Shown here piece by piece: positions 9,298-17,279 of a stretch of 64,000 bases of DNA. Every line of letters starts with the position of its first letter. Within the stretch, counting starts at the first letter, position 1. Below the pieces are notes generated by a model. It was not told where the DNA came from, searched no databases, and worked only from the letters and a program-made list of their open reading frames with translations. The position numbers and the translations under genes are program-made. The stretch is from SZUA-36 sp963753105 (GTDB taxonomy: Bacteria; Pseudomonadota; Gammaproteobacteria; Xanthomonadales; SZUA-36), in contig CAVWBD010000001.1 of assembly GCA_963753105.1 (NCBI GenBank), positions 124,001 to 188,000 of the forward strand, in the 5' to 3' direction.

Positions 9298-10547
9298 TGA
9301 TACTGGCGCCGGCGCTGTTGATACTGGTCCTGCTCGGCGCACCGCTGTTCGCCGTTATTGCCGCGGCCGCATTCTGGAATTTTTACCAGGCCGATATCGA
9401 CCTGCAGGCGATTGCAATCGAGTTTTATGGCATTGCAGAAATGCCGATCCTGCTGGCCATTCCGTTATTCACCTTTGCGGGTTATTTACTCAGCGAGAGC
9501 AAAGCGCCGCAACGCCTGGTGCGCTTGACCAGTGCGCTGCTCGGCTGGATGCCGGCCGGCCTGGCCATAGTGTCACTGGTTGCCTGTGCATTTTTCACTG
9601 CTTTTACCGGGGCCTCGGGTGTCACCATCATCGCCCTGGGCGCCATACTGTTCCCGGCCATGCAGCAGGCGGGTTACCCGGAAAGATTCAACCTGGGCCT
9701 GGTCGCCTCGGCAGGCAGCCTGGGATTGTTGTTTGCACCATCCCTGCCATTGATCCTGTATGGCGTGATCGCTGAAGTTCCGATCGAAGACCTGTTCCTC
9801 GCCGGGCTCTTACCCGGTTTCCTGATGCTGCTGATACTGTCGGCTTTCAGCATCTGGAAAAACCGGGCGATACGCACACCGCTGGGCGATTTTTCCTGGG
9901 CTGAAGTCAGGACGGCACTGCGTGAGTCCGCCTGGGAAATCCCGCTGCCCATCGTTGTGCTGGGGGGAATTTACTCCGGGTACTTTGCCATTTCGGAGGC
10001 AGCCGCGGTCACCGCGCTTTACGTGTTGATCATCGATGTGCTGGTGCTGAAGGAAGTGTCCATACGCCGGCTGCCGTCCATCGTGCGTGAATCCATGATC
10101 CTGGTCGGTGGCATCATGATGATACTGGGGGTATCACGCGCCTCGACCAATTTCATGATCGATAGCGGTGTACCCCAGCAGCTACTGGAATGGATCAGCG
10201 GTTTTGTGACCGGCGAGATTGCCTTCATGGTCATGCTGCTTGTATTCCTGCTGATGCTGGGAGCCATCCTGGACATATTTTCGGCTATCGTGCTGGTCGT
10301 ACCGTTGATCCTGCCGGTGGCCACCCAGTTTGGTGTGCACCCAGTACATTTGGGTATCGTTTTTCTGGCCACCATGCAACTGGGCTACATCACGCCACCG
10401 GTCGGTCTGAACCTGTTTATCGCGGGCTACCGGTTTGACCGGCCAATCGTGGACATCTACCTGTCCACCCTGCCGTTCTTCGCCTTCCTGATGATAGCCG
10501 TCGCGCTGATTGCCTTCTGGCCTGCGCTGTCGTTGGTCCTGATTTAG
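9294..10547 (+). CDS. dctM: TRAP transporter large permease DctM
   Basis: 417 residues with about 12 membrane segments. Family blocks include FTGASGVTIIALGAILFPAM, GSLGLLFAPSLPLILYG and, near the end, MQLGYITPPVGLNLFIAGY. It carries the substrate path of the TRAP transporter. The start overlaps the dctQ stop by four bases, so translation is coupled. It is the last gene of the tatT-dctP-dctQ-dctM operon and ends convergently with the nucleotidyltransferase gene. Confidence 0.93.
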   Translation: MMILAPALLILVLLGAPLFAVIAAAAFWNFYQADIDLQAIAIEFYGIAEMPILLAIPLFTFAGYLLSESKAPQRLVRLTSALLGWMPAGLAIVSLVACAFFTAFTGASGVTIIALGAILFPAMQQAGYPERFNLGLVASAGSLGLLFAPSLPLILYGVIAEVPIEDLFLAGLLPGFLMLLILSAFSIWKNRAIRTPLGDFSWAEVRTALRESAWEIPLPIVVLGGIYSGYFAISEAAAVTALYVLIIDVLVLKEVSIRRLPSIVRESMILVGGIMMILGVSRASTNFMIDSGVPQQLLEWISGFVTGEIAFMVMLLVFLLMLGAILDIFSAIVLVVPLILPVATQFGVHPVHLGIVFLATMQLGYITPPVGLNLFIAGYRFDRPIVDIYLSTLPFFAFLMIAVALIAFWPALSLVLI

Positions 10548-10552
10548 GAAAT

Positions 10553-10581
10553 AGCACCCAGGCGATTGCCTGAGTGATGCT
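10553..10581. terminator. imperfect hairpin between convergent genes
   Basis: TAGCA-CC-CAGGC-GATT-GCCTG-AGTGA-TGCTA folds into an imperfect stem at the dctM / nucleotidyltransferase junction. No T-tract follows, so an intrinsic terminator is doubtful. Confidence 0.3.
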
Positions 10582-11656
10582 AGCTGGCGTCCGGGTCCAC
10601 CGCTGCAGTGATCGCTGCCCACTCATCAAAACAGGCATCCAGCACGCGCAGGTCTTCTGCGTCATCCACGTCGAGGCTCAGGCCGCCAAACGGGGAAACA
10701 ACCACCTTGACCGGACCGCCCAACACATCGCTTACACTGCGCTCCACGCGCTCGCGGGTATTGCCCTTCTTCATATGCTGGTACCAGCGGCCACCACCCT
10801 TGGACAACATCAGGGTGAGCTGTACACGCATGGTTAGCCACGCAGCCCGCCAGCCACCGTGGCTCTTGAAGAAGTTGAACGTCAGTGCCACGACATTACG
10901 CCAGTCCTTGGCCTTGCGATATGAAAAACCGGTCTGCAGGAACTCCTGGTGGGATAGCTTACGCGGTCTGCCAACGTATATATTGGCCAGACGCAGACGC
11001 CCGAAATCGAGTTGCACAAACGGCCGCTCGATACCCGGCCCGTCCCCCGCCGGGTGAAACGGCTCGACACTGGGTGCGTCGACCACCCCGGCCAACATGG
11101 CATAAGGTTCCCTGGCCGCGTTGTCCTCCCTCGCACAACGCGCCACGAAATCATCGATTGCAGGACCCGTCGCCAACGGCAGATCACAGGAAATAGCCAG
11201 CAAAGGGCGGTCCGCGAGCGGGATGTCGGTATCATTACGATGGAAATCCTCCATCGCCTCGATACCTGCCCAGGCATTGGTCAGCATCTTGCCACGCTGG
11301 GCGATGACTCGGACCCGGGCTGGAAATCCCGCCAATGTTTCCAGCAACTCGTCTGCCGGACCCACAACGAAAATCTGGTCGATGGTCTCGGCCTCCACCA
11401 GCGCCTTGACCACGTGGCGCACCAACACCTCACCGCCGACTTCCAGAAAAGCCTTGTTGCGTCCCGCGATCAGCCGCCTCGTGTTCTGATGAGTGCCGGC
11501 CAGTACAACCGCATCCAGGGGAAAGGGATAGGCATCCATACGCCGGGATGATGTCTCGACGCCGCCAGCTTCAAGCTTGTTAGTCTGTTCTGTTTCTGGA
11601 TGCATGATCGTCTGCAGGTTTCCGTTATTCCGGGATTCAACTACCGTCATCATCAC
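10580..11656 (-). CDS. nucleotidyltransferase family protein (MobA-like NTP transferase fold)
   Basis: Up to 358 residues. The N-terminal glycosyltransferase-A-like fold shows PLDAVVLAGTHQNTRRLIAGRNKAFLEVGG, a variant of the LAGG nucleotide-binding loop in which the second Gly is lost, plus a likely metal-binding acidic motif (SCDLPL) near residue 155. The C-terminal 130 residues are family-specific. The start is uncertain: three ATGs cluster at 11650-11656, and others lie at 11605 and 11539. The donor nucleotide and acceptor are unknown. It is not recognisably MobA, GlmU or IspD. Confidence 0.65.
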   Translation of the reverse strand: MMMTVVESRNNGNLQTIMHPETEQTNKLEAGGVETSSRRMDAYPFPLDAVVLAGTHQNTRRLIAGRNKAFLEVGGEVLVRHVVKALVEAETIDQIFVVGPADELLETLAGFPARVRVIAQRGKMLTNAWAGIEAMEDFHRNDTDIPLADRPLLAISCDLPLATGPAIDDFVARCAREDNAAREPYAMLAGVVDAPSVEPFHPAGDGPGIERPFVQLDFGRLRLANIYVGRPRKLSHQEFLQTGFSYRKAKDWRNVVALTFNFFKSHGGWRAAWLTMRVQLTLMLSKGGGRWYQHMKKGNTRERVERSVSDVLGGPVKVVVSPFGGLSLDVDDAEDLRVLDACFDEWAAITAAVDPDAS

Positions 11657-11895
11657 TTGCCGGTCATTTTTCAGGCTTGATTACGGTGGCTACCTCCCTG
11701 TTCCTGATTTTATAGACTCCTGCTTCAACTTGGAACATCAAAAGTGGTTCGCACCCAATTTCCTGGCAAGAAGATGGCCAGTCACAATTTTCCGGAATGG
11801 CAAAACTGCTGTATTCTATTAGCCGGTATCTGCCGACCGGACGGTTAAGCCGTCTGAAAACTTCATTACTGGGATTTCCGAGAGGGAGAAAAAAC

Positions 11896-12582
11896 GTGGA
11901 ACTTGCCTTATTCAGTGATAATTCTCTGCCATTTCTACTGCGCTGGGTGCACCTGCTCGCTGGTGTTGCCTGGATCGGTTTGCTGTATTACTTCAACTTC
12001 GTGCAAGGCGAGTACTTCAAGGAAGCCGATGGTGGCGCGAAGTCAGACGCCATTCAAAAGCTGGTGCCACGGGCACTGTGGTGGTTCCGCTGGGCCGCCA
12101 TGATCACTTTCTTGAGCGGTATCCTCCTGCTCTACTTCCTGCCCCATCTGAAACATTTCAGCGGAACGGGCATCGTGGTCGGTGCCACGCTGGGCATCAT
12201 CATGTTCCTGAATGTATGGCTGGTCATCTGGCCCAACCAGAAGATTGTCATCGCCTCGGCCAAGCAGGTCTCGGGCGGCGGCGAAGCATTGCCGAATGCG
12301 GCAACGGCGCTGGCTAAAGCCGGCCTGGCATCACGCACCAATACCCTGTTTTCAATTCCGATGTTGTTCTTCATGGCCGCGTCAACTCACCTGGGTGGAA
12401 ACCTGGTGACCCCGATGTCCCAGACCAGCCCTGCCGAACTAACCACGGTCTTTGGCTTAATTATCGTGTTGGCACTCAATGGACTGTTCGGCAAAACCGG
12501 ACCATTTACAACGGTTAAAGGCGTCATCAGTAGCGGCTTCTTGCTGACGGCGATCCTGTACCTGCTCATCGAGATGATCTAA
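11896..12582 (+). CDS. PuuD-like integral membrane protein (urate oxidase N-terminal domain family)
   Basis: 228 residues from the GTG at 11896, which is preceded by GAGGGAG; an upstream ATG at 11797 lacks a ribosome site. It opens with LPFLLRWVHLLAGVAWIGLLYYFNFVQ, the pattern of the membrane domain of PuuD-type urate hydroxylases. About five to six hydrophobic segments follow, with His residues suited to haem binding (WVHLLAG; STHLGGN). It lacks the cytochrome c domain of full PuuD, and no purine-degradation genes are nearby, so a urate role should not be assumed. A strong terminator follows. Confidence 0.65.
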   Translation: MELALFSDNSLPFLLRWVHLLAGVAWIGLLYYFNFVQGEYFKEADGGAKSDAIQKLVPRALWWFRWAAMITFLSGILLLYFLPHLKHFSGTGIVVGATLGIIMFLNVWLVIWPNQKIVIASAKQVSGGGEALPNAATALAKAGLASRTNTLFSIPMLFFMAASTHLGGNLVTPMSQTSPAELTTVFGLIIVLALNGLFGKTGPFTTVKGVISSGFLLTAILYLLIEMI

Positions 12583-12604
12583 TTCCGATTTTTAGGCTTG
12601 CTAA

Positions 12605-12634
12605 AAAACCGGGGCGCATACCCCGGTTTTTTTT
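12605..12634 (+). terminator. rho-independent terminator of the PuuD-like gene
   Basis: AAAACCGGGG-CGCATA-CCCCGGTTTT with an eight-T tail, about 20 bases after the stop codon at 12582. It isolates that gene from the RNA locus that follows. Confidence 0.92.
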
Positions 12635-12782
12635 GTTCAAGACATGGCCTCGGGTAGCGGCGCTTGTGTCAAAAAAAACAAATTGAATTATTTTTGCCCA
12701 AAAATGTTCGCTTTGTCGCAAACGCAAAAATAGACAAATCCTGGTGACACGTATTTATTCAGACACTTGTAATTTTTTACTG

Positions 12783-12855
12783 ATGTTTACGATTAGATAA
12801 ACATTCTAAATAGCACTTTTTGTGCTTTGACAATCGAAACTTCCAGTAGTAACTT
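12783..12855 (+). promoter_or_regulatory. promoter and operator-like palindromes of the structured RNA
   Basis: A perfect -35 hexamer TTGACA (12827-12832) is followed, after 17 bases, by TAACTT (12850-12855). An overlapping alternative -10 is TTAAAT at 12854-12859. Directly upstream are AGCAC-TTTTT-GTGCT (12812-12826) and ATGTTTA-8-TAAACAT (12783-12804), both perfect inverted repeats in an AT-rich tract. The arrangement suggests a strong regulated promoter starting near 12862. The -10 match is weak. Confidence 0.6.
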
Positions 12856-12880
12856 AAATCCCCCGTTAGACAGAAGCCCA

Positions 12881-13002
12881 CCAACCGCGAGGTTGGGGTC
12901 GCAGGAAGAACGGAGAAGGCTGAGAAGCCGGAAGCGGTCGGAAGAACGGAGAAAGTCGCAAGACTGGGAACGGACGGAAGACTGGAGAGGGTCGTAAGGC
13001 CC
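12881..13002 (+). repeat. 36-nt tandem units inside the structured RNA
   Basis: The linker GGAAGAACGGAGAA occurs at 12904 and again exactly 36 bases later at 12940; a variant, GGAAGACTGGAGA, follows after another 36 at 12976. Each is followed, 14 bases from the linker start, by a stem capped with a GNRA tetraloop. The stems differ between units (GGCT/AGCC, AGTC/GACT, GGTC/GGCC with a GU pair), yet pairing is preserved. That is compensatory change within a tandem array. Confidence 0.85.
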
Positions 13003-13319
13003 GAAGCGGGAAGAATGCGAACATGCTGGAAGGCCGACCCGCCGGAAAGCAGAGAGGGTGGAAGAAAACGGACAGCGTCCAGGTGGTACAGGACGCGTCA
13101 CCCGGACCGGGTTTTGCCAAAAGAAGCGGTCGTACCATAAGGGTGACTCGATAGGAACACGCGGTTCCTTGAGATAGACGCGAAAACGTCGATAAATAAA
13201 AGCGGGAAGAAGGCCCGCGACCAGAAACCGAAGGGCAGAACTGATCGGAACTGGACGAAGTTGGAAAGGCCTAGGAGGATCTGCAGTCCACCAGAAGCGG
13301 AGTTCCTACACTTCTACGA

Positions 13320-13351
13320 CGAGGGAGACGCAAGTCTCCCTCGTTTTTTTT
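13320..13351 (+). terminator. rho-independent terminator of the structured RNA
   Basis: CGAGGGAGAC-GCAA-GTCTCCCTCG is a perfect 10-bp stem with a GNRA loop, followed by eight T. It ends the RNA about 130 bases before mlaF, so the RNA is not an mlaF leader. Confidence 0.95.
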
Positions 13352-13479
13352 GCGCCCGAAAAAAACACCTGAATAAACATCGCGCTTCTCCAGTGTGACG
13401 TCTGGCACTCTGCCCGCTCCCATTTCGTACTACAATAAACTAAGGGGCTATTAACACTAGCAGTGGGAGACATCACCGG

Positions 13480-14331
13480 GTGCTGAACAACCAGCGCCCA
13501 TCCTCCCCAATTGAACGAACTGAGAACAGGGACGAAAGTTTGAACAAGCCGATTATCCATCTGCGTAACGTAAATTTTCAGCGTGACAACAAAGTCATAC
13601 TGGATGACGTCAGCATGGATATCCGCCAGGGCAGCATCGTGGCGATCATGGGTCCGAGCGGCGTTGGAAAAACCACCATCCTGCGTCTGATCTCCGGACA
13701 GCTAAGACCAACCGCCGGCAGTATCGAGGTGAACGGCCAGCAGGTATCCACGATCTCGAGGCGGGACTTGTACGAGTGCCGGAAAGATATCGGTGTACTG
13801 CTGCAAAATGGCGCACTTTTCACCGATTTGACCGTGTTTGAAAATGTTGCGACCCCGTTACGGGAACATACCAGCCTCGATGAAGCAGAAATCCATCAAC
13901 GTGTACTGGACAAGCTGGACTCGGTTGGACTGGCCGGCACTGAGGACCTGATGCCGCACAGCCTTTCAGGTGGCATGGCGCGACGGGTGGCACTGGCGCG
14001 GGCCGTGATCATGAACCCGAAAATCGTCCTGTTCGACGAGCCGATGACCGGGCTCGACCCGATCGCGATGTCAACGGTGGGCCAGTTGATCCGTGAAACC
14101 AATGACCAGCTCGGGCTGACCAGCGTGATCGTCACCCACAACGTCGAACAGATGAAAAGATTGGTGGACTATTGCTTTATCCTTGCAGAGGCCAAATTGA
14201 TCGCCGAGGGCAGCCCGCGGGCGATGATGGAAAACACGGACCCGGCCGTTGAACAGTTCATGCAAGGCCGGGTCGAGGGGCCGCTTTCCTTCAAGTATCA
14301 CAACGTCCCCGGTATTGGCGCAGCAAACTGA
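13480..14331 (+). CDS. mlaF: phospholipid-transport ABC ATPase MlaF
   Basis: 283 residues from the GTG at 13480 (GGGAG about 12 bases upstream), or about 263 from the TTG at 13540, which matches family N-termini better. Walker A GPSGVGKTT, signature SLSGGMARR and Walker B IVLFDEP are intact, and the H-loop is IVTHN. MlaF powers retrograde phospholipid transport with MlaE in the inner membrane, keeping the outer leaflet of the outer membrane asymmetric. A TACAAT hexamer at 13431 is a plausible -10. It heads mlaF-E-D-C-A; no mlaB (STAS domain) gene is seen. Confidence 0.93.
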   Translation: MLNNQRPSSPIERTENRDESLNKPIIHLRNVNFQRDNKVILDDVSMDIRQGSIVAIMGPSGVGKTTILRLISGQLRPTAGSIEVNGQQVSTISRRDLYECRKDIGVLLQNGALFTDLTVFENVATPLREHTSLDEAEIHQRVLDKLDSVGLAGTEDLMPHSLSGGMARRVALARAVIMNPKIVLFDEPMTGLDPIAMSTVGQLIRETNDQLGLTSVIVTHNVEQMKRLVDYCFILAEAKLIAEGSPRAMMENTDPAVEQFMQGRVEGPLSFKYHNVPGIGAAN

Positions 14332-14338
14332 GCGGATT

Positions 14339-15103
14339 ATGAACACCTCCCGTATACAAAAATTAACCGGTCCGATCGCTGAAACAGGTCACTGCGGCCT
14401 GTTCCTGCTGCGCATGCTGGCCAGCATACGGCCGGAACGAGAACTGTTTATCAGCGTACTGCAGCAGACCTATTTGATCGGCGCCCGCTCGCTGGTCATC
14501 ATCATGATCTGCGGTTTTTTTGTAGGTATGGTGCTATCACTGCAGTCCATCAACGCGCTGCAGCAGTTCGGCGCATCCGACCAGGTCAGCCTGTTGGTCG
14601 GCAAGTCCCTGTTCCGGGAGCTGGGACCGGTACTCACCGCGTTGTTGTTCGCCGGCCGGGCCGGCACATCGGTCGCGGCCGAGATCGGCCTGATGAAGGC
14701 CACCAGCCAGATCGAGGCCATGGAATTGATGGCCATCGACCCGGTACAGCGCATCGCTCTGCCCCGCTTCCTGGCCGGGCTGATTTCAATGCCGCTGTTA
14801 ACCGCGATGTTCAATGCCTTTGCCATCTTCGGTTCCGTGGTGTTTTCAATCGGTGTTATGGGGCTGGATCCGGGCATCTTCTGGAGCAAACTGCATACGG
14901 GCATATATTTTGTACAGGACTTCATGGGTGGTTTCTGGAAGAGCCTGTTATTCGGCGGGCTGGTCAGCCTGATTGCCGTTTATTTCGGCTATTACGCAAA
15001 ACCCACCGGCGAAGGCGTCGGCACGGCAACGACCAGGACGGTTGTCCTGAGTTCAGTGCTGGTGCTGATTTTTGACTTTATCATGACTTCGTTCCTTATC
15101 TGA
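14339..15103 (+). CDS. mlaE: phospholipid-transport permease MlaE
   Basis: 255 residues from the ATG at 14339, seven bases after mlaF. Typical MlaE: an N-terminal amphipathic helix, then five hydrophobic segments. The family blocks FFVGMVLSLQ and LTALLFAGRAGTSVAAEIGLMKATSQIEAMELM form the core of the MlaE (permease) fold. It pairs with MlaF and with MlaD in the periplasm. The frame is intact, unlike the next genes. Confidence 0.94.
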   Translation: MNTSRIQKLTGPIAETGHCGLFLLRMLASIRPERELFISVLQQTYLIGARSLVIIMICGFFVGMVLSLQSINALQQFGASDQVSLLVGKSLFRELGPVLTALLFAGRAGTSVAAEIGLMKATSQIEAMELMAIDPVQRIALPRFLAGLISMPLLTAMFNAFAIFGSVVFSIGVMGLDPGIFWSKLHTGIYFVQDFMGGFWKSLLFGGLVSLIAVYFGYYAKPTGEGVGTATTRTVVLSSVLVLIFDFIMTSFLI

Positions 15104-15138
15104 GAAAGTACGGAACATGGTGTATTGACGGAAAGATC

Positions 15139-15614
15139 ATGCGAGCAAATTACAAGGTAGAACTGACATCGGGAATTTTTTTATTGGCGGGCATCGCCGC
15201 CCTGTTGTGGCTGGCGACAGAAGCCACCGACTACGGCATGCAGGTCGGCGATGATACCTACCAGATCACAGCCCGTTTTTCCAACGTCGCGGACCTGAAG
15301 AATCGGGCGCCGGTCAAGATCGGTGGTGTTACGGTCGGCCTGGTTGAGGGCATCATCCTCGATCCCGTCACTTTCGATGCCGTGGTGACGATGCAGATTG
15401 ACAGGCGGTTTTCCGACATCCCCAACGATTCCAACGCTGCGATCCTGACCAGCGGTGTGCTTGGAGACCGTTATATCGGCCTGCAACCCGGTGGCGCACT
15501 GGACGCGCTCACCGAACGGTGACGAAATTCTGATAACACAATCAGCCATGGTGTTGGAGAGCATGATCAGCAAGTACCTGTTTTCCAGCGCCGGCAAGGA
15601 GGGCGCGGGAATGA
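15139..15614 (+). CDS. mlaD: MlaD (MCE-domain phospholipid-binding protein), frameshifted near the C-terminus
   Basis: From the ATG at 15139 the N-terminal membrane anchor and MCE domain are in frame (ARFSNVADLKNRAPVKIGGV, LGDRYIGLQPGG), then a stop falls at 15522. The usual MlaD tail continues in the +1 frame as GDEILITQSAMVLESMISKYLF, so one extra base lies near 15514-15516 (ACCGAACGG). A second shift or a fusion must also be invoked, because that frame runs into mlaC without a stop; a TGA at 15612-15614 overlapping the mlaC ATG is the natural end. The hexameric MCE ring may survive, but the C-terminal helix is lost as read. Confidence 0.8.
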
Positions 15615-16233
15615 AAGCCTGGGTCCGGATACTGCCCCTGTTGCTGGCTGGCATTGCCGGCAACCTGTTTGCCGATCACATCAAGGGAGACGACCCGGTT
15701 TCGCTGGTAGAGGATGCCACCGTGCACATTTTTGCCGATGTAACGGAGAACCTGGAGCACTACACAGACAACCCCGAAGCACTGCAAACGCTGGTCCGCA
15801 CTGACCTGATGCCGCTGCTTGACGTCGATTATGCCGCCCGCCTGGTGCTGGGACATGCCGGCCGTGGGTACCGAGAAGGAAAAAATCGATGAATTTGCAG
15901 ACAGCATGAGTAGAGCTGCTCATCAGCCGCTATTCAAACGGCCTGTTGTATTTCAGTAGCGAGGTCGAATTGACGGTTTTGCCACAGCGTGGTGATCTGA
16001 ACGAAAAAATGACACGTGTCCGTACCCGTGTTGCCTTGCCCAAGGGTGGTGAGGCCCCGGTTGATTACATATTCCACAAGACCCCGGATGGCTGGAAGGC
16101 TTTTGACGTCATCGTCGAGGGTATTTCCTACGTCACCACCTACCGCAACCAGATCATGCCCGAAGTCCAGGCCAATGGTATCGACAGCGTGATCGAGCGG
16201 CTCAACAGCGGTCAACTGGAACTGGACGAGTGA
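15611..16233 (+). pseudogene. mlaC: MlaC periplasmic phospholipid carrier, two frameshifts
   Basis: It starts at the ATG at 15611 with a signal peptide (ILPLLLAGIAGNLFA). The first frame ends at GRGYREGKNR. The family sequence GTEKEKIDEFADSM resumes after one extra base in GGG at 15866-15868. A second extra base near 15912-15914 restores LLISRYSNGLLYFSSEVELTVL and the conserved C-terminal half (DGWKAFDVIVEGISYV). Both changes are +1. MlaC shuttles phospholipid between MlaA and the MlaFED complex. As read it would be non-functional. Confidence 0.82.
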
Positions 16234-17279
16234 AAAAAGCAGCCTTGCTGCACAGATCACGGCCGCTCGTCAGCATCCTGCTGAGCTTGTTGCTGCTCGG
16301 CTGCGCCGGTACGCAAAACCGCCATACCGATCCTGAAAATGACCCCTGGGAAGGTTTTAACCGCAAGGTTTATGCATTCAACGATGGTCTCGACAAAGTC
16401 GTGCGGCCGATCGCCGTGGGCTATGACAAGATCATGCCCGACCCGTTTCAACGCGGTGTTGGAAATTTCTTCAGGAACCTCGATGCCCCTGTAACCATCG
16501 TCAACCAGGTCTTGCAGGGCAAGTTCAAACAAAGTGGCAGCAGCCTCGGGCGCTTCCTGCTCAACTCGACCGTCGGTCTGCTGGGTTTTTTTGATGTCGC
16601 CAGCAAGGCGGGAATCCCCTATTACAATGAAGACCTGGGCCAGACCCTGGCGAAATGGGGCTACAAGGACAGCCGCTACCTGGTATTGCCGTTTTTCGGC
16701 CCGTCCACCTTCAGGGATGGTACCGGCCGCCTGGCTGACAGTTACGTTCATCCAGTGGGCCGCGCCATCCACGGCCGCAATGAATGGGGCTATTGGATCG
16801 TCAGGGGCATTGACCTGAGGGCCCGGTACCTCGACCAGGATGCAGAACTCAAGCAGGCCTACGACCCTTATGTGCTGATGCGTGACGTCTGGCTGCAAAA
16901 CCGGCAATACCAGGTTTACGATGGTGACCCGCCAATGGCCGACTATGACCTGTACCTGGAAGACTACCCCGAGGAAGAAGTACCCGGATACCAAACAATA
17001 GACCCGTTAGCAGAGCCTGGTAGCATTGTGCGGCTACGAACGTATCATCCACGGCTACTCCTGAGGCGGTGTGTAACACACGCCCGTAAGGCGTGTCAGT
17101 GGGATTGTAGTCGTCACCTCACCGGACTCGACGTCAATATCGAGGTGATTACAGTCAGTCGCCCTCAGTGTAGCGGTACCCCAATCATGCATTGTGACAG
17201 GATCATCCTGGAGAAACACTCCACCACTGGCCTCGCGGATATTCACCGTTCCGATTCCGTTTTCCAATCTACCGGATAA
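16230..17279 (+). CDS. mlaA: MlaA (VacJ) outer-membrane lipoprotein with an abnormal C-terminal extension
   Basis: A GTG start overlaps the mlaC stop (GTGA). The lipobox is LLLLGCAG. The MlaA core is complete to about residue 248: WEGFNRKVYAFNDGLD, NFFRNLDAPVTIVNQ, GRFLLNSTVGLLGFFDVASKAG and PYYNEDLGQTLAKWG. The frame then runs about 100 residues further as antisense to the serine-hydrolase gene, which is unlike any MlaA. One base skipped near 16970-16980 would give a stop at 16999-17001. MlaA removes misplaced phospholipids from the outer leaflet with porins and hands them to MlaC. Confidence 0.88.
   Translation: MKKAALLHRSRPLVSILLSLLLLGCAGTQNRHTDPENDPWEGFNRKVYAFNDGLDKVVRPIAVGYDKIMPDPFQRGVGNFFRNLDAPVTIVNQVLQGKFKQSGSSLGRFLLNSTVGLLGFFDVASKAGIPYYNEDLGQTLAKWGYKDSRYLVLPFFGPSTFRDGTGRLADSYVHPVGRAIHGRNEWGYWIVRGIDLRARYLDQDAELKQAYDPYVLMRDVWLQNRQYQVYDGDPPMADYDLYLEDYPEEEVPGYQTIDPLAEPGSIVRLRTYHPRLLLRRCVTHARKACQWDCSRHLTGLDVNIEVITVSRPQCSGTPIMHCDRIILEKHSTTGLADIHRSDSVFQSTG

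Larger units (their letters stand above)
12862..13351 (+). ncRNA. candidate large structured non-coding RNA, about 490 nt
   Basis: Purine-rich sequence with no start-codon-bearing frame of note, bounded by a TTGACA promoter and a strong terminator. Stems with GNRA loops are at 12881-12896 (CCAACC/GCGA/GGTTGG), 12918-12929 (GGCT/GAGA/AGCC), 12954-12965 (AGTC/GCAA/GACT) and 12989-13002 (GGGTC/GTAA/GGCCC). Further stems: GACaGCGTCC with GGACGCGTC (13071-13099), AGGAAC/GTTCCT (13153-13169), GACG/CGTC (13177-13190) and GCGGG/CCCGC (13202-13218). About two dozen GGA triplets occur, mostly in linkers. It does not resemble RNase P RNA, tmRNA, 6S or SRP RNA. A CsrA-sponge role is possible, but the loops are GNRA rather than the GGA loops of CsrB. 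Start and function are inferred. Confidence 0.75.

Noticed and set aside
12768..12782. GacA-type activator site before the structured RNA
   Set aside because: TGTAATTTTTTAC has the wrong spacing for the TGTAAG-N6-CTTACA consensus.
12793..13138. Minus-strand open frames of 102 and 90 residues across the structured RNA
   Set aside because: The translation is rich in Arg, Ser, Pro and Phe, as expected from reading a G/A-rich RNA backwards. It has no ribosome site, crosses the plus-strand promoter, and the plus strand has a clear promoter, stems and terminator.
12853..13140. A long plus-strand frame without a start codon through the same region
   Set aside because: It has no ATG, GTG or TTG in a useful place and follows the 36-base repeat only because 36 is a multiple of three. 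Stem compensation argues for RNA.
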